DNA of 58,367 nt from JBBIQS01 sp037442205. Lineage in GTDB: Bacteria > Myxococcota > Myxococcia > Myxococcales > UBA5297. The stretch lies in NCBI GenBank assembly GCA_037442205.1, contig JBBIQS010000049.1:1-58367 (forward strand). Reading direction: 5' to 3'. The notes beneath the pieces were generated by a model, which saw only the letters and a program-made list of their open reading frames with translations, ran no database searches and was not told the origin of the DNA. The position numbers were made by a program, and so were the translations under genes. Below, piece after piece: positions 35,128 through 47,319 of the stretch (within the stretch, counting starts at the first letter, position 1; each line of letters opens with the position of its first letter).

Positions 35128-35915
35128 CTGCTGGCCGAGGTGTAGCGCGCCAGCGACAGCAGCCACACCGCCCGCGCCGCCCCAGAGAACGCCAGCGCCG
35201 CCACGAGCGCGCCCAGCGCGGTCACCGGCTCGAGCGTGCCCAACAGCGCCATCGCCGGATAGGTGGTCATCAGCGCCAGCGGGATCACGTAGGTGAAGAG
35301 GATGCGGATCGCCCCGGTGAAGACGCCGATCGGCCAGCGTCCGGCGTCGTAGATCGACGACAGTAGGTGGCTCAGGTTGTCGATGCGCACCACGAAGAAG
35401 GCCGCCGACACCACCAGGATCCAGAGCGAGTAGAGGACCAACCCCGCCAGGCCCAGCATGAGCAGGCCTACCGCGAGCTGGACGGGCGTGGGCGCCCGCC
35501 CGAGCAGCGTGAAGGCGTAGATGAAGATGCCCAGCGAGGCGAGGAAGTCGGTGAGCCGCCAGGGTTCGAAGCGGGCGGTGGAGACCAGGAACTGGGCATC
35601 GACCGGCTTGAGCAGCACGAAGTCGAGGGTGCCCTTGCGGATGTGGTCGATGACCGCCTGCAAGCTCGGGTTGATCGCGCCCTCGAGCACCGACTTGAGC
35701 AGCGTGAACCAGCCCAGCACCACCAGCGCCTCGGGGTAGCTCCAGCCGGCAACGCTCCCCGCCTTCGAGCTGAAGACCACCCGCAGCGGCACGAAGGCGA
35801 TGAAGACCCAGAAGACGCTGATCGCGCCCTGCACCAGGAAATCGACCCGGTATTGCATGGCGATGGTCGCCGAGGCGCGGGCCTGCACGTAGAGGAGGCG
35901 GAGGTAGCGGCGCAC
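35124..35915 (-). CDS. ABC-2 type transporter permease (DUF990-like), second subunit
   Basis: The 263-residue membrane protein has about six hydrophobic segments and the typical start YLRLLYVQARASATIAMQYR of ABC-2 family permeases. The IRKGTLDFVLLKPVDAQFLV block, with charged residues around a Leu-Lys-Pro turn, is shared with its upstream neighbour (LRQGTLSFRLLRPVHPLLHY), so the two form a heterodimeric channel. It is the last gene of an ATPase-permease-permease unit, 6 bp after the previous gene. Substrate is unknown. Confidence 0.88.
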   Translation of the reverse strand: MRRYLRLLYVQARASATIAMQYRVDFLVQGAISVFWVFIAFVPLRVVFSSKAGSVAGWSYPEALVVLGWFTLLKSVLEGAINPSLQAVIDHIRKGTLDFVLLKPVDAQFLVSTARFEPWRLTDFLASLGIFIYAFTLLGRAPTPVQLAVGLLMLGLAGLVLYSLWILVVSAAFFVVRIDNLSHLLSSIYDAGRWPIGVFTGAIRILFTYVIPLALMTTYPAMALLGTLEPVTALGALVAALAFSGAARAVWLLSLARYTSASS

Positions 35916-35921
35916 CGTTTC

Positions 35922-36718
35922 CTATCCTCCGTAGGCGCTGTAGCGCCGCAGCCCGGCGCGCCAGGTGATGACGAGCAACGCCAGCATTGCTGCTACCAGC
36001 GCCCACTGGTAGCCGAGCCAGGCCAATGCCGCGCCACCGGAAACCCGTCCGAGGAGCACCTCGACCGGGAAGCTGAGCATGAAGCGGAAGGGCAGGACCG
36101 CCGAGGCCTCTCGCAGCCAGCCAGGGAAGAAGTCGAGGGGAATCAAGTAGCCGGACAGCAGCAGGTAGACGCCGAACCAGACCTGGAAGATCGCCAGCGA
36201 GCTCTCCACGAAGAAGCCCAGGCAGCCGACGATGGTCATCGAGACGAAGTTGATGGCGAAGGCGCCGAGCACCGCCGCCAGGAAGATCGCGTACGACCAT
36301 GGATCGCTCGCCAGTTCGCCCGAGCCGAGAATCCACAGGCTCGCCGCCGCCACCGGCAGCGCGAACAGTCCGCGCATCGGGATGGCGGCCACGTTCTCGG
36401 CCAGGTAGTGGAGCAGCGGGTGGACCGGGCGCAGCAGCCGGAAGCTGAGGGTGCCCTGGCGCAGCTCGTAGTTCATCGTCCAGACCGCCCAGCAGCCGGT
36501 GAGCAGCCGCACCACCAGCGCCGCCAGGAAGTAGGCCGCGAACTTCCCCTGTCCCCAGCCGCCGATGGGATGCTCCCGCGCCACCGCGCTCCACAGCGCC
36601 AGCATCACCAGCGGCATGTTGGTCGAGAGGATCCAGATCAGGAACTCGGCCCGGTAGGCCACCGCGTCAGCGAAGCCGACCCGCAGCAGAGTGGGGAAGG
36701 AGCGCAGCGCGGCGCGCA

Positions 36719-36719
<1 letters not shown>
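35922..36719 (-). CDS. ABC-2 type transporter permease (DUF990-like), first subunit
   Basis: The protein has 265 residues from the ATG at 36719, which overlaps the ATPase stop as TGATG. About six membrane segments are visible, and the start RSFPTLLRVGFADAVAYRAEF is like that of its partner downstream. The frame is open further upstream within the ATPase gene, but that text is the shadow of another frame. With the ATPase it should form an efflux or export complex of the drug/polysaccharide type. Confidence 0.88.
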
Positions 36720-37714
<995 letters not shown>

Positions 37715-37756
37715 GGGTATTGGATAGCCCCCGCCCCTCGCCAAGTCGAGGCCGGA

Positions 37757-38128
37757 TCAGCGGCGGCGCGAACTCGCCGGGCGCTGCTCCTCCAGGCGCG
37801 CCTCCACGAAGCGGCCGAGAGCGCGCACGGGCTTGTCGAACTCCAGGCCCACCTCCCGCACCTCGCCGTTGCGCCGCCACCAGCGCACCCGTCCGCGAGG
37901 CTTGAGGGTGGTCGAGGGATCGACCTTGAGGAACAGCTGGGCGGTGCAGTTGACTGCCAGCGGATCGACGCAGCGCAACAGCGCGCCGCCCTCCGAGACG
38001 TGCACCAGCAGGGCCTGGAAGGAGCGCTCCTCCCCGCCGGGGCTCGCCCACAAGCCCTCGACGCGGGCGTTGATCTGCAGGCGCGGGTAGATGCGCTTCT
38101 CGGCTCCGCTGTCGGTGGCTTTGGCCAT
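37757..38128 (-). CDS. PilZ-domain protein
   Basis: The 123-residue protein is little more than one PilZ domain. It has an RIYPRLQIN segment near residue 12 and VHVSEGGALLRC near 42. These match the RxxxR and (D/N)xSxxG c-di-GMP-binding motifs only loosely: the first residue of the second motif is His or Val rather than Asp or Asn. A VGLEFDKPVR strand ends the barrel. c-di-GMP binding is therefore uncertain. It may regulate motility or surface features. It lies 4 bp downstream of the DUF2325-like gene and is probably in its transcript. Confidence 0.8.
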   Translation of the reverse strand: MAKATDSGAEKRIYPRLQINARVEGLWASPGGEERSFQALLVHVSEGGALLRCVDPLAVNCTAQLFLKVDPSTTLKPRGRVRWWRRNGEVREVGLEFDKPVRALGRFVEARLEEQRPASSRRR

Positions 38129-38132
38129 TCGC

Positions 38133-38771
38133 TCACCCCTGCCTGGCGAGGTGCTCCGCCCCCGCGGTGAAGAGCGCCGCCACCCCGCGCCGGGCGGTGT
38201 GGACCACCTTCCGCCGCGCCGGGCCGGTGGCGTCGGTGTAGAGCTTGGAGACCTTATGGTCGAGCTCGCTCGATCCCCAGATCAGCACCAGGTGAGCCCA
38301 ATCGAGGTCGGCGCGGGCGCGATCGAGGGTGCGCCGCTCGGTCCCGTCCACCAGCCGCAGCTCCCACTCCTGCGGCTTGAGCGCCAGGATCTCCTCGCGC
38401 ACGCTCGGCGAGCCGCCGACCACGACGATGCGGCTGATTCCGCGCCGGCGGCAGGCCTCGGCCAGCAGCCGCACCGCCTTGAGGTTGTCGGAGCCGCCGC
38501 AATGCTCGCAGTTGCGCGGGTCGGCGACTGCCAGCAGCTGGGCTGCCGGCTTGAGGCGCGCCAGCGCTCCGCGGCAGGCCGGCGACGGACAGCAGCGGGC
38601 GAAGGTCTGGTCGAGCAGCGCGGCGATCCGCGGGATCTTCTCTTCGCTGACTCGCGTCTTGCGGGAGCTGGTCAGCCCCGCCTGCTCGAGCGCGCCCCGG
38701 GCCGCCTGCATTGCCGCAGTATCGGCAAAGCCCAGCTCGGCCAACAGCTCGGCGATGTCGCGATCACCCAC
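38133..38771 (-). CDS. DUF2325-like protein with cysteine motifs
   Basis: The protein has 212 residues from the GTG at 38771, which overlaps the RNase HII stop by 8 bp. The N-terminal part is helical and contains CCPSPAC and NCEHCGG, two cysteine clusters that may bind a metal. The C-terminal half (about 110-205) has a Rossmann-like pattern, ISRIVVVGGSPSVREEI followed by LRLVDGTERRTLDRA and LVLIWGSSELDHKVS, which resembles DUF2325. Function is unknown. Tight coupling with rnhB suggests shared regulation, though not necessarily shared function. Confidence 0.72.
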   Translation of the reverse strand: MGDRDIAELLAELGFADTAAMQAARGALEQAGLTSSRKTRVSEEKIPRIAALLDQTFARCCPSPACRGALARLKPAAQLLAVADPRNCEHCGGSDNLKAVRLLAEACRRRGISRIVVVGGSPSVREEILALKPQEWELRLVDGTERRTLDRARADLDWAHLVLIWGSSELDHKVSKLYTDATGPARRKVVHTARRGVAALFTAGAEHLARQG

Positions 38772-39615
38772 GTCCGCCTCGCGCCGAGGTCCCCTTGAGC
38801 GGCAGCTCGGCCTGCCGCGGCGCCAGCCCGAGGACCTCGCGGACTGGGGCAAAGCTGCGGCGATGGAGAGGGCAGGCCCCCAGCTTCTTGAGCGCCGCGA
38901 AGTGCTCCGGGGTCGGGTAGCCCTTGTGGTTGTCGAAGCCGTAGCCGGGATAGCGCCGGGCGAACTCGTCGCACATCCGGTCGCGCGCCGTCTTGGCCAG
39001 GATACTGGCGGCCGCGATGGTCAGGCTCAGCGCGTCGCCGTGGATGATGCCGCGCTGCGGGATGTCGACCTCGGGGACCTTGCGCGCGTCCACCAGCAGG
39101 TAGTGCGGCTTGAGCTGCAGGCCCGTCACCGCCCGGCGCATGGCCAACAGGGACGCATGGTAGATGTTGATGCGGTCGATCTCCTCGACCTCTCCCATCC
39201 CGACCGCCCAGGCGATGGCGCCGGCCTTGATCTCCTTCTCCAGCGCTTCGCGCTGGTGGGCGTCGAGCTTCTTGGAGTCGTCGATTCCGCGAGGGCGGAA
39301 GTCGTGCGGCAGCACGCAGGCGGCGGCGACCACCGGTCCGGCCAGCGGCGCCACTCCCGCCTCGTCCACGCCGGCGATGTGCTCGATTCCCTGGGCCCAC
39401 AGCTCGCGCTCGAAGGAGAGCAGGTTTCGCAGGCGCTGGCCCTCGGCGCGGTTGTCGCGGCGCTTGGCGGCAATGCGCTCGGACAGCTTGCGCGCCGCCA
39501 CTCGCTCGTCCTTGGCGAGAGCCTCGAGCAGCCCGGCGGGGACGGCTCTATCTTGGTCGACGAAGCGCTCGCGCAGCTCGGCGATGCTCAGGGCAAGGAG
39601 ATCGTTCAGCTTCAC
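38764..39615 (-). CDS. rnhB: Ribonuclease HII with altered junction-recognition motif
   Basis: RNase HII nicks DNA at embedded ribonucleotides. The GTG at 39615 gives 283 residues, with an ~80-residue N-terminal extension like that of Bacillus RnhB. Catalytic acids are visible: Asp84 and Glu85 in GVDEAG, Asp176 in LLVDARK and Asp194 in IHGDALSLTIAAASILAK. The usual GRG motif after DEA, which reads the RNA-DNA junction, is here Gly87-Val88-Ala89 (DEAGVAPLAGP). The rest of the fold is well conserved, so the enzyme is probably active, perhaps with changed specificity. A frame upstream of 39615 continues but lacks family similarity. Confidence 0.92.
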   Translation of the reverse strand: MKLNDLLALSIAELRERFVDQDRAVPAGLLEALAKDERVAARKLSERIAAKRRDNRAEGQRLRNLLSFERELWAQGIEHIAGVDEAGVAPLAGPVVAAACVLPHDFRPRGIDDSKKLDAHQREALEKEIKAGAIAWAVGMGEVEEIDRINIYHASLLAMRRAVTGLQLKPHYLLVDARKVPEVDIPQRGIIHGDALSLTIAAASILAKTARDRMCDEFARRYPGYGFDNHKGYPTPEHFAALKKLGACPLHRRSFAPVREVLGLAPRQAELPLKGTSARGGRG

Positions 39616-39785
39616 GCCTGCACGATAGCGAAGGCCCTCCCGGCGTGGAAGCAGGCCCTGCGAGCGCCTCGCCGGGATAGCAGTAGACGGGCCCGCACAG
39701 GGCACGCTAGGTTACGCGGCCCGCCTCACCAGAGGGCGGCGAGCCCCACATTTCTCCTACGAGCCGCGGGGCCAGGAGCATCCAG

Positions 39786-41462
<1,677 letters not shown>

Positions 41463-41475
41463 GGGGAGTGCTCGG

Positions 41476-42231
41476 CTACTTGGAGCGCGTGAATTCGATG
41501 CGCTGGTAGGCCCAGAGCGCGCGAGGCAGCGAAGTGGCGAGGCGCCGGATTCGTCCGAGCGCCCTTGCCACCGCAGGCAGGAAGCCCAGGGACGGGGCGC
41601 CGAACTGGTAGTGCAGTATGAGGCGGCTCAGGTTCTCGGGCTCGGCCCAAGTGCTGGTCGCCGTCCAGCCACCGGATACCGCGGCAATGGTTCGCTGCAG
41701 GCGTCCGGGAGCCGAGTCCAGCATTCCCCGCTCAGCGCGGCTGATTAGGGCGAAGCCCATTATGACGGGCGACAGCGGATTCGGCTCGATCAGCCAGACC
41801 CGCTCGCGTGCGACCCGGAGCATCTCGCGCAGCGCCTGCGCTCGATCGCTCACGTGGTGGAGGACATCCCGCATCAGCACCACATCCACTGCCTGGTCGC
41901 GGAAGGGGAGGCGGAGCGCATCTCCCACTACTGTGCCCTGCGCCGCGGTTGAGGAAAAGGCGGCTTTGTCCGACGAGAAATCGCAGCCGATGTAGGCCCC
42001 GCGAAAGCGCAGGCGGCGTAGTGCAGCCAAGTTCCCGGCCTCGCCGCAGCCGATCTCAAGAAGGGTGCTCGAGGGCTCCAGCGTCTCGGCCACCGGGCGC
42101 AGCAGGTCCTCCTCGAGGGCGGCGATGGCTGGATTGGAGCTCAGCCACCGGAAGCGCTCGCGCTCGGCGCGCCAGCTGTGCTCCTTCTGCAGTTCGGCGA
42201 AGCCCGAGGACGACTGGCGCAGGAAGGCCAT
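41476..42231 (-). CDS. Class I SAM-dependent methyltransferase
   Basis: The 251-residue protein has the SAM-binding motif LEIGCGEAGNLAAL near residue 57, an acidic residue in YIGCDFSSD, and post-motif segments VVGDALRLPFRDQAVDVVLM and DVLHHVSDRAQALREM typical of the Methyltransf_11 group. The C-terminal region is Arg- and Leu-rich and may lie on the membrane. It follows the methyltransferase-glycosyltransferase fusion by 3 bp, so it probably acts on the same glycan or lipid. Substrate unknown. Confidence 0.85.
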   Translation of the reverse strand: MAFLRQSSSGFAELQKEHSWRAERERFRWLSSNPAIAALEEDLLRPVAETLEPSSTLLEIGCGEAGNLAALRRLRFRGAYIGCDFSSDKAAFSSTAAQGTVVGDALRLPFRDQAVDVVLMRDVLHHVSDRAQALREMLRVARERVWLIEPNPLSPVIMGFALISRAERGMLDSAPGRLQRTIAAVSGGWTATSTWAEPENLSRLILHYQFGAPSLGFLPAVARALGRIRRLATSLPRALWAYQRIEFTRSK

Positions 42232-42234
42232 GGC

Positions 42235-43710
42235 TCAGAATGAGAGCTGGAACTTCTTGAAGGCCAGCGCAGTCATCCGCAGCAGCAGCCAACCGTGCTT
42301 GAAGCGATCGATCTTGGTGGTCCCGTAGGTGCGGGCGCGGTAGCGGACCGGGACCTCAATCAACTTGAGTCCGCAGCGCGCCGCGCCGAAGAGCAGGTCG
42401 AAATCGCCGAAGGGATCGAAATCGCCGAAGTAGGCCCGTCCGTCGGCGATGCGCTGGTAGGCGTCGCGCAGCAACACCTTGGTGCCGCAGAGCGTGTCCT
42501 TGACCGGTAGATCGAGGAGGTGGGTGAAGGCCAGACTGAAGAACTTGTTGCCGAACAAGTTCAGCAGCCGCATCGCCTCCTGCTCCATCGGATAGACCAG
42601 CCGGGAGCCATTGATGAACTCGCCATAGCCCTCGGCGATGGCCGCGTAAAACTTGGGCAGGTCCTCGGGTGGGACGGTGAGGTCGGCGTCGAGGATGAGC
42701 AGCACGTCCCCGGTCGCGGCGGCGAATCCCTTGCGCACCGCGTCGCCCTTGCCCTTGCCTCCGCCCTGGTGGATGAGGCGGGCCCGGCGGCTGGACAGCC
42801 GCTTCTCGATCTCCTCAACTGTCCCGTCGTTGGAGCTGCCGTCGACGAAGATCAGTTCGGTGCCCGCTCCAAGCTCCGGAGTGCGGCGAAAAATGTCCTC
42901 GATGTTGCCGCGCTCGTTGCGGCATGGGACCACCACGCTGCAGGAGAGCTTCTTGGCCGGCGTCGACTGCTGCCACACCGGCCGGGCCACGAGGAACTGC
43001 AGCAGCGACAGATGCTTGAGCCCGGGAGCGCGCGCCAGCGCCCCGTTGACCAGGTCGGCCAGCGGTCCCAGGTGCAGCGGAACGAGGGTGGAGGTGCCCC
43101 GGTGCACGACTTCGAAGCCGTTGAGGGTCAAGAGGTTGGCGATGTCCGACATCCCCAACCAGTTGAGCTCCGGTACCGGCATCTTGAGGCGGAGCTGATC
43201 GGCCAGCCGAAGGATCGGCTCCCAGGCGAAGTTGTGGAAGGTCACGAACAGCCGCGAGTGCTCGTGCATCAGCGGGCGCAGCTTCCGCAGGGCCGCCCAG
43301 ATGTCATCCAGGTAGCCGACCAGATCCGACAGCACCACGTAGTCGAACTGCTCGTCGAGCTCGAGCTCCTCGGCGGCGGCGACTTGGAACTCGAGGTGCG
43401 GGTGCTTCTCGCGGGCGAGCTCGACGTGCCGGGGCGAGATATCCACGCCTACCCCGCGGCTGGGCTTGAGCGCGGCCAATAGGTCGCCGGTGGAGCAGCC
43501 GATCTCGAGGATGCGCGCCCCCTCCGGAATGTGGAAGCGCGCCAACTTCTCGATCTGCGCGTGGTAGGCGCGGTTCTTGGCGCGGAAGCGATCGCGCTCT
43601 TGGGCCAGGTCGTCGAGCGCGCGGATTCGCTGCTCGCGATCCTCCAGCGCGATCGAGGGCTCCTCACGCCGCTCGGCAATCCTGCTCTTGGCAGTGGCTC
43701 GTGCAGTCAT
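42235..43710 (-). CDS. Fusion of SAM methyltransferase and GT2 glycosyltransferase
   Basis: The 491-residue protein has two enzymes in one chain. Residues ~60-220 form a class I methyltransferase with ILEIGCSTGDLLAAL, GVDISPRHVELA and FDYVVLSDLVGYLDD. Residues ~260-485 form a GT2 domain beginning SCSVVVPCRNERGNIEDIF, with ELIFVDGSSNDGT, a DAD metal-binding motif in LILDADLTVP and a C-terminal PVRYRARTYGTTKI. The start ATG at 43710 has GGGAG at proper distance; an ATG at 43728 adds six residues. A sugar may be transferred to a polyprenyl or surface carrier; the methyltransferase may act on the same product. It sits between the pil genes and a second methyltransferase. Confidence 0.88.
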   Translation of the reverse strand: MTARATAKSRIAERREEPSIALEDREQRIRALDDLAQERDRFRAKNRAYHAQIEKLARFHIPEGARILEIGCSTGDLLAALKPSRGVGVDISPRHVELAREKHPHLEFQVAAAEELELDEQFDYVVLSDLVGYLDDIWAALRKLRPLMHEHSRLFVTFHNFAWEPILRLADQLRLKMPVPELNWLGMSDIANLLTLNGFEVVHRGTSTLVPLHLGPLADLVNGALARAPGLKHLSLLQFLVARPVWQQSTPAKKLSCSVVVPCRNERGNIEDIFRRTPELGAGTELIFVDGSSNDGTVEEIEKRLSSRRARLIHQGGGKGKGDAVRKGFAAATGDVLLILDADLTVPPEDLPKFYAAIAEGYGEFINGSRLVYPMEQEAMRLLNLFGNKFFSLAFTHLLDLPVKDTLCGTKVLLRDAYQRIADGRAYFGDFDPFGDFDLLFGAARCGLKLIEVPVRYRARTYGTTKIDRFKHGWLLLRMTALAFKKFQLSF

Positions 43711-43828
43711 TGCAGCTCCCGAAGGCATTCTCGCACGACTGGAGTCGAGAACATCCCGCGTTGGGTTGGCATTCTTGAACTGCGAGCGTTCTCGAAGCCC
43801 GGGGCCCCCGCGTTCGCCAACCCGGGTG

Positions 43829-44596
43829 CTACTTCATGTCTCGCCGGCGGAAGAGGGCCACCGCCAACGCGAAGAACGCCGCGACGTAGAGCGCCGCATA
43901 TCCGGTGGCCCCGATGACCTGGCTGGCCGGGACGGTGGCCATCAGCGACGCAGGAGTCTTGAGGTTGAGCCGTTCGAGGTTGGGCAGAAGGTAGTACAGC
44001 AGCGCGCCAGCCGTGCGAGTCACCTCGGAGTCGGACTTGCTGGCGAAGAACTGCAGGTCGGTGGAGAGGTGGCCGATCAGGTACAGCCCGATCGACATGA
44101 AGGCCGACATGGCCGACGAGGTGAAGGTGCTGGCCAGGATGGAGAAGCTGGCGATCAGCAGGAACTCCATCAGCATCAGCCAGAAGCACTGGAAGACCAC
44201 CGCGTCGATTGGCGCTCGATAGAGGACGCTCTCGAGCAAGAAGGCGACGAACATCATCCCTAGGGAGAGGATGAGCGTCAGCCAGACCCCCAGCAGCTTG
44301 CCCAGCAAGTAGTCCGCCCGGCCGATGGGCTTGGTGAGGAGGATGTAGACCGTGCGCCGCTCGACCTCGCGCGAGACGACGCTGACGCCCAGGAACACCG
44401 ACAGCAGCAGGCCGAAGAGGCCGATCGCCGCCAGCCCGACGTCGCGCAGGATCCGATCGTGCGCGGCGATGGTCACTTCCTGGAACAGAAAGCTGTTGAA
44501 GACCAGCACCAGGCAGAAGAAGAGCAGCGACCAGGTGATCTTGTTGCGGCGCGCCTCCAGGACGGTCATGCGCGCGATGGTGAGGGCTCCTCGCAT
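43829..44596 (-). CDS. pilI: ABC-2 permease PilI
   Basis: The 255-residue membrane protein has about six hydrophobic segments and a start, LTIARMTVLEARRNKITWSL, typical of ABC-2 (NosY-like) permeases. Its ATPase partner ends 1 bp before its start. In Myxococcus xanthus the gene order pilA-pilG-pilH-pilI is known, with PilH an ABC ATPase and PilI its permease, needed for type IV pilus biogenesis; the order here is identical. What the transporter moves is not established. Confidence 0.82.
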   Translation of the reverse strand: MRGALTIARMTVLEARRNKITWSLLFFCLVLVFNSFLFQEVTIAAHDRILRDVGLAAIGLFGLLLSVFLGVSVVSREVERRTVYILLTKPIGRADYLLGKLLGVWLTLILSLGMMFVAFLLESVLYRAPIDAVVFQCFWLMLMEFLLIASFSILASTFTSSAMSAFMSIGLYLIGHLSTDLQFFASKSDSEVTRTAGALLYYLLPNLERLNLKTPASLMATVPASQVIGATGYAALYVAAFFALAVALFRRRDMK

Positions 44597-44597
44597 G

Positions 44598-45572
<975 letters not shown>

Positions 45573-45591
45573 GTGGCGAGCGGAGGGTCTC

Positions 45592-46503
45592 TTAGAGATG
45601 TGGGGCTTCGGGAGCGAGCGCGGTGGGTTGCTTCGGCAGGTGGAGCTTGAGTCGTTCGACCTGCACGCTCGAGCTTACCGCGCCGGTCCCGGCATCATAA
45701 AGCCATTTGCCGCCGCTAGGCTCGGCTGGAAGCACCCCGAGCGTACCTGCGGTCACCACGTCCGAAAGAGAGGCTGGCAGCCGCCCGGTCGCCGAGAGGT
45801 AGGACGCGACGGCAGCCTCGATGCGCTTGATCGCCTCCTCGGTGTCGATTTGGATGACCCGCTGCTGCATCGCCTCCTGCAACAGGGGGTCGTCGGTGTC
45901 GCGCGCCACCTGCAGGGCCATTACGCGCGCGGCCTCGAAGTTCCCTGCCACCGAGGACAGGCGGGTGGCCAGCAAGGTCAGGTAGTTAGGAGAGCCCGGT
46001 ACCTTTGCGGCTTCGAAGAGCTGGTTGGCGGCGTCCTGGTAGCGCCCCAGAAACGCCGAGAAATTGTAGGCAAGCAGCAGGCGGAGGAACCACTCGTCAG
46101 GAAACTGCTGCAGCCCCTTTTCGAGAAGGCGGCTGGCTGCTTCGATGTTCACCCAGCCGTTGCCAGTGCTGCACGGGATGGCGATTCCGCCAAACTTGTA
46201 GACCGATTTGAAGCGTGGGGCCAGCGCAGCAGTGACTTCCAGGTAGTTTGAAAGAGCGCCGTAGCAGACCCCTTGATTGCGGGGCTCGCCAAAGTAATGG
46301 ACGCCGCCGATCCAGTAGAGATCGGCGAGGAAGGCGTCGAATCCGAAAGAGAGGGCGCGGATAACTTCCGGTCGGGGAATGGCTACCAACTCAGGCTGGC
46401 GGCGTCTGGCTCGATCGGCAGCTCGGTCAAAGACCCCGTAGTTCCACAGGGATGCGAGCGACCAGAGACCAGCGAACAGCAGAAGAGACGCGGACTTTCG
46501 CAC
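45592..46503 (-). CDS. pilG: PilG-like protein of the pilus cluster
   Basis: The 303-residue protein has an N-terminal signal anchor (about residues 5-23) and should face the periplasm. The next part contains RALSFGFDAFLADLYWIGGV, then helical pairs at about 90-215 resembling tetratricopeptide repeats (AASRLLEKGLQQFPDEWFL, then GRYQDAANQLFEAAKV). The C-terminal segment RIEAAVASYLSATGRLPASL resembles the linker seen in pilin-associated proteins. Position between pilA and pilH supports PilG, an accessory protein of this ABC system in Myxococcus. Its mechanism is not known. Confidence 0.75.
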   Translation of the reverse strand: MRKSASLLLFAGLWSLASLWNYGVFDRAADRARRRQPELVAIPRPEVIRALSFGFDAFLADLYWIGGVHYFGEPRNQGVCYGALSNYLEVTAALAPRFKSVYKFGGIAIPCSTGNGWVNIEAASRLLEKGLQQFPDEWFLRLLLAYNFSAFLGRYQDAANQLFEAAKVPGSPNYLTLLATRLSSVAGNFEAARVMALQVARDTDDPLLQEAMQQRVIQIDTEEAIKRIEAAVASYLSATGRLPASLSDVVTAGTLGVLPAEPSGGKWLYDAGTGAVSSSVQVERLKLHLPKQPTALAPEAPHL

Positions 46504-46524
46504 GATATATCAGCCCGAAACGCG

Positions 46525-46559
46525 GGAAAGAGGATGGGCGCGGCTGCACACGCCCACCC
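46525..46559 (-). terminator. Terminator-like hairpin between pilA and pilG
   Basis: Read on the minus strand, GGGTGGGCG and CGCCCATCC pair over 9 bp with one G-T pair, around a 10-base loop (arms at 46551-46559 and 46532-46540). CTCTTT follows. The U-rich tail is weak, so partial termination is more likely than complete. This would give pilin mRNA in excess over the pilGHI message. Confidence 0.5.
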
Positions 46560-46583
46560 TCGAGTTTAAGGGAGGCTTGGCGA

Positions 46584-47276
46584 CTAGTCGCAGTCGACGT
46601 CGTTGTTGACGTTGCCCGGGACGCCGGCCGACACTTGAGTCGTATTGGTGGACTTGCAGGTGGCGTTGGCGATGGCGCCGCCCTCGTTGGAGATCACCCA
46701 AGCATCGGTTGCGGTCTCGTTGTCGATGTTGGAAAAGGCCCAGCCCGAGAAGTCGCCGCCCGGGTCGGTGCACTTGCCGACGCCGACCCCAATGGTGTTG
46801 GTCGACTGGTTGGTGAACTCCGCCTTCTTGGTAGCGGTGATGACGGTGTGCCCGGCCTCCGCAACGAAGGCGATCGTTCCGGACGTCTGGGCGTATGCAG
46901 TCTTCATTTCTGGATACTTGTAGGTATCGGTCTCGATCGAGTCGAACCCGGCGCTGCCGATGGTCGCCGAAGAGCGCTGCTGAATATTTGTCAGGGCGCC
47001 GGCCGCGCTGAAGTCATAGGTATAGCGATTTCCGCGTTCCGGATTGAAACCGACGACGGACATGTCGGTGCAGTACTTGTCCTTTTCCTGCATGAAAGAC
47101 TGCTCGGCGGTGTAGAAGCCCTTGAGGTTGGACTTGGCCTCGCCCTGCTTCGAGCGCGCTTGGAACTTGATGAAGTTGGGAATGGCGATGGCCGCCAGGA
47201 TGCCGATGATCGCCACGACGATCATCAGCTCGATGAGGGTAAATCCCTTCTTGCCGTGGGTGATGAGGTTCTTCAT
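46584..47276 (-). CDS. pilA: Type IV major pilin PilA
   Basis: The 230-residue prepilin has a short positively charged leader and the cleavage site KKG-FTLIELMIVVAIIG, with cleavage after Gly11 and Glu5 in the mature protein. The hydrophobic helix is followed by IPNFIKFQARSKQGEAKSNL, close to the Myxococcus pilin pattern. The ATG at 47276 has GGAGG nearby; upstream frame continuation is not conserved. The globular part is Thr/Asn/Gly-rich, with Cys residues near the C-terminus that may form a D-region disulfide. Genes pilG, pilH and pilI follow. A sigma54-type promoter lies upstream. Confidence 0.94.
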   Translation of the reverse strand: MKNLITHGKKGFTLIELMIVVAIIGILAAIAIPNFIKFQARSKQGEAKSNLKGFYTAEQSFMQEKDKYCTDMSVVGFNPERGNRYTYDFSAAGALTNIQQRSSATIGSAGFDSIETDTYKYPEMKTAYAQTSGTIAFVAEAGHTVITATKKAEFTNQSTNTIGVGVGKCTDPGGDFSGWAFSNIDNETATDAWVISNEGGAIANATCKSTNTTQVSAGVPGNVNNDVDCD

Positions 47277-47319
47277 GATGCCTCCGGTTGATTGATGGGT
47301 GCTGCGAGCGGCTGGCGGA

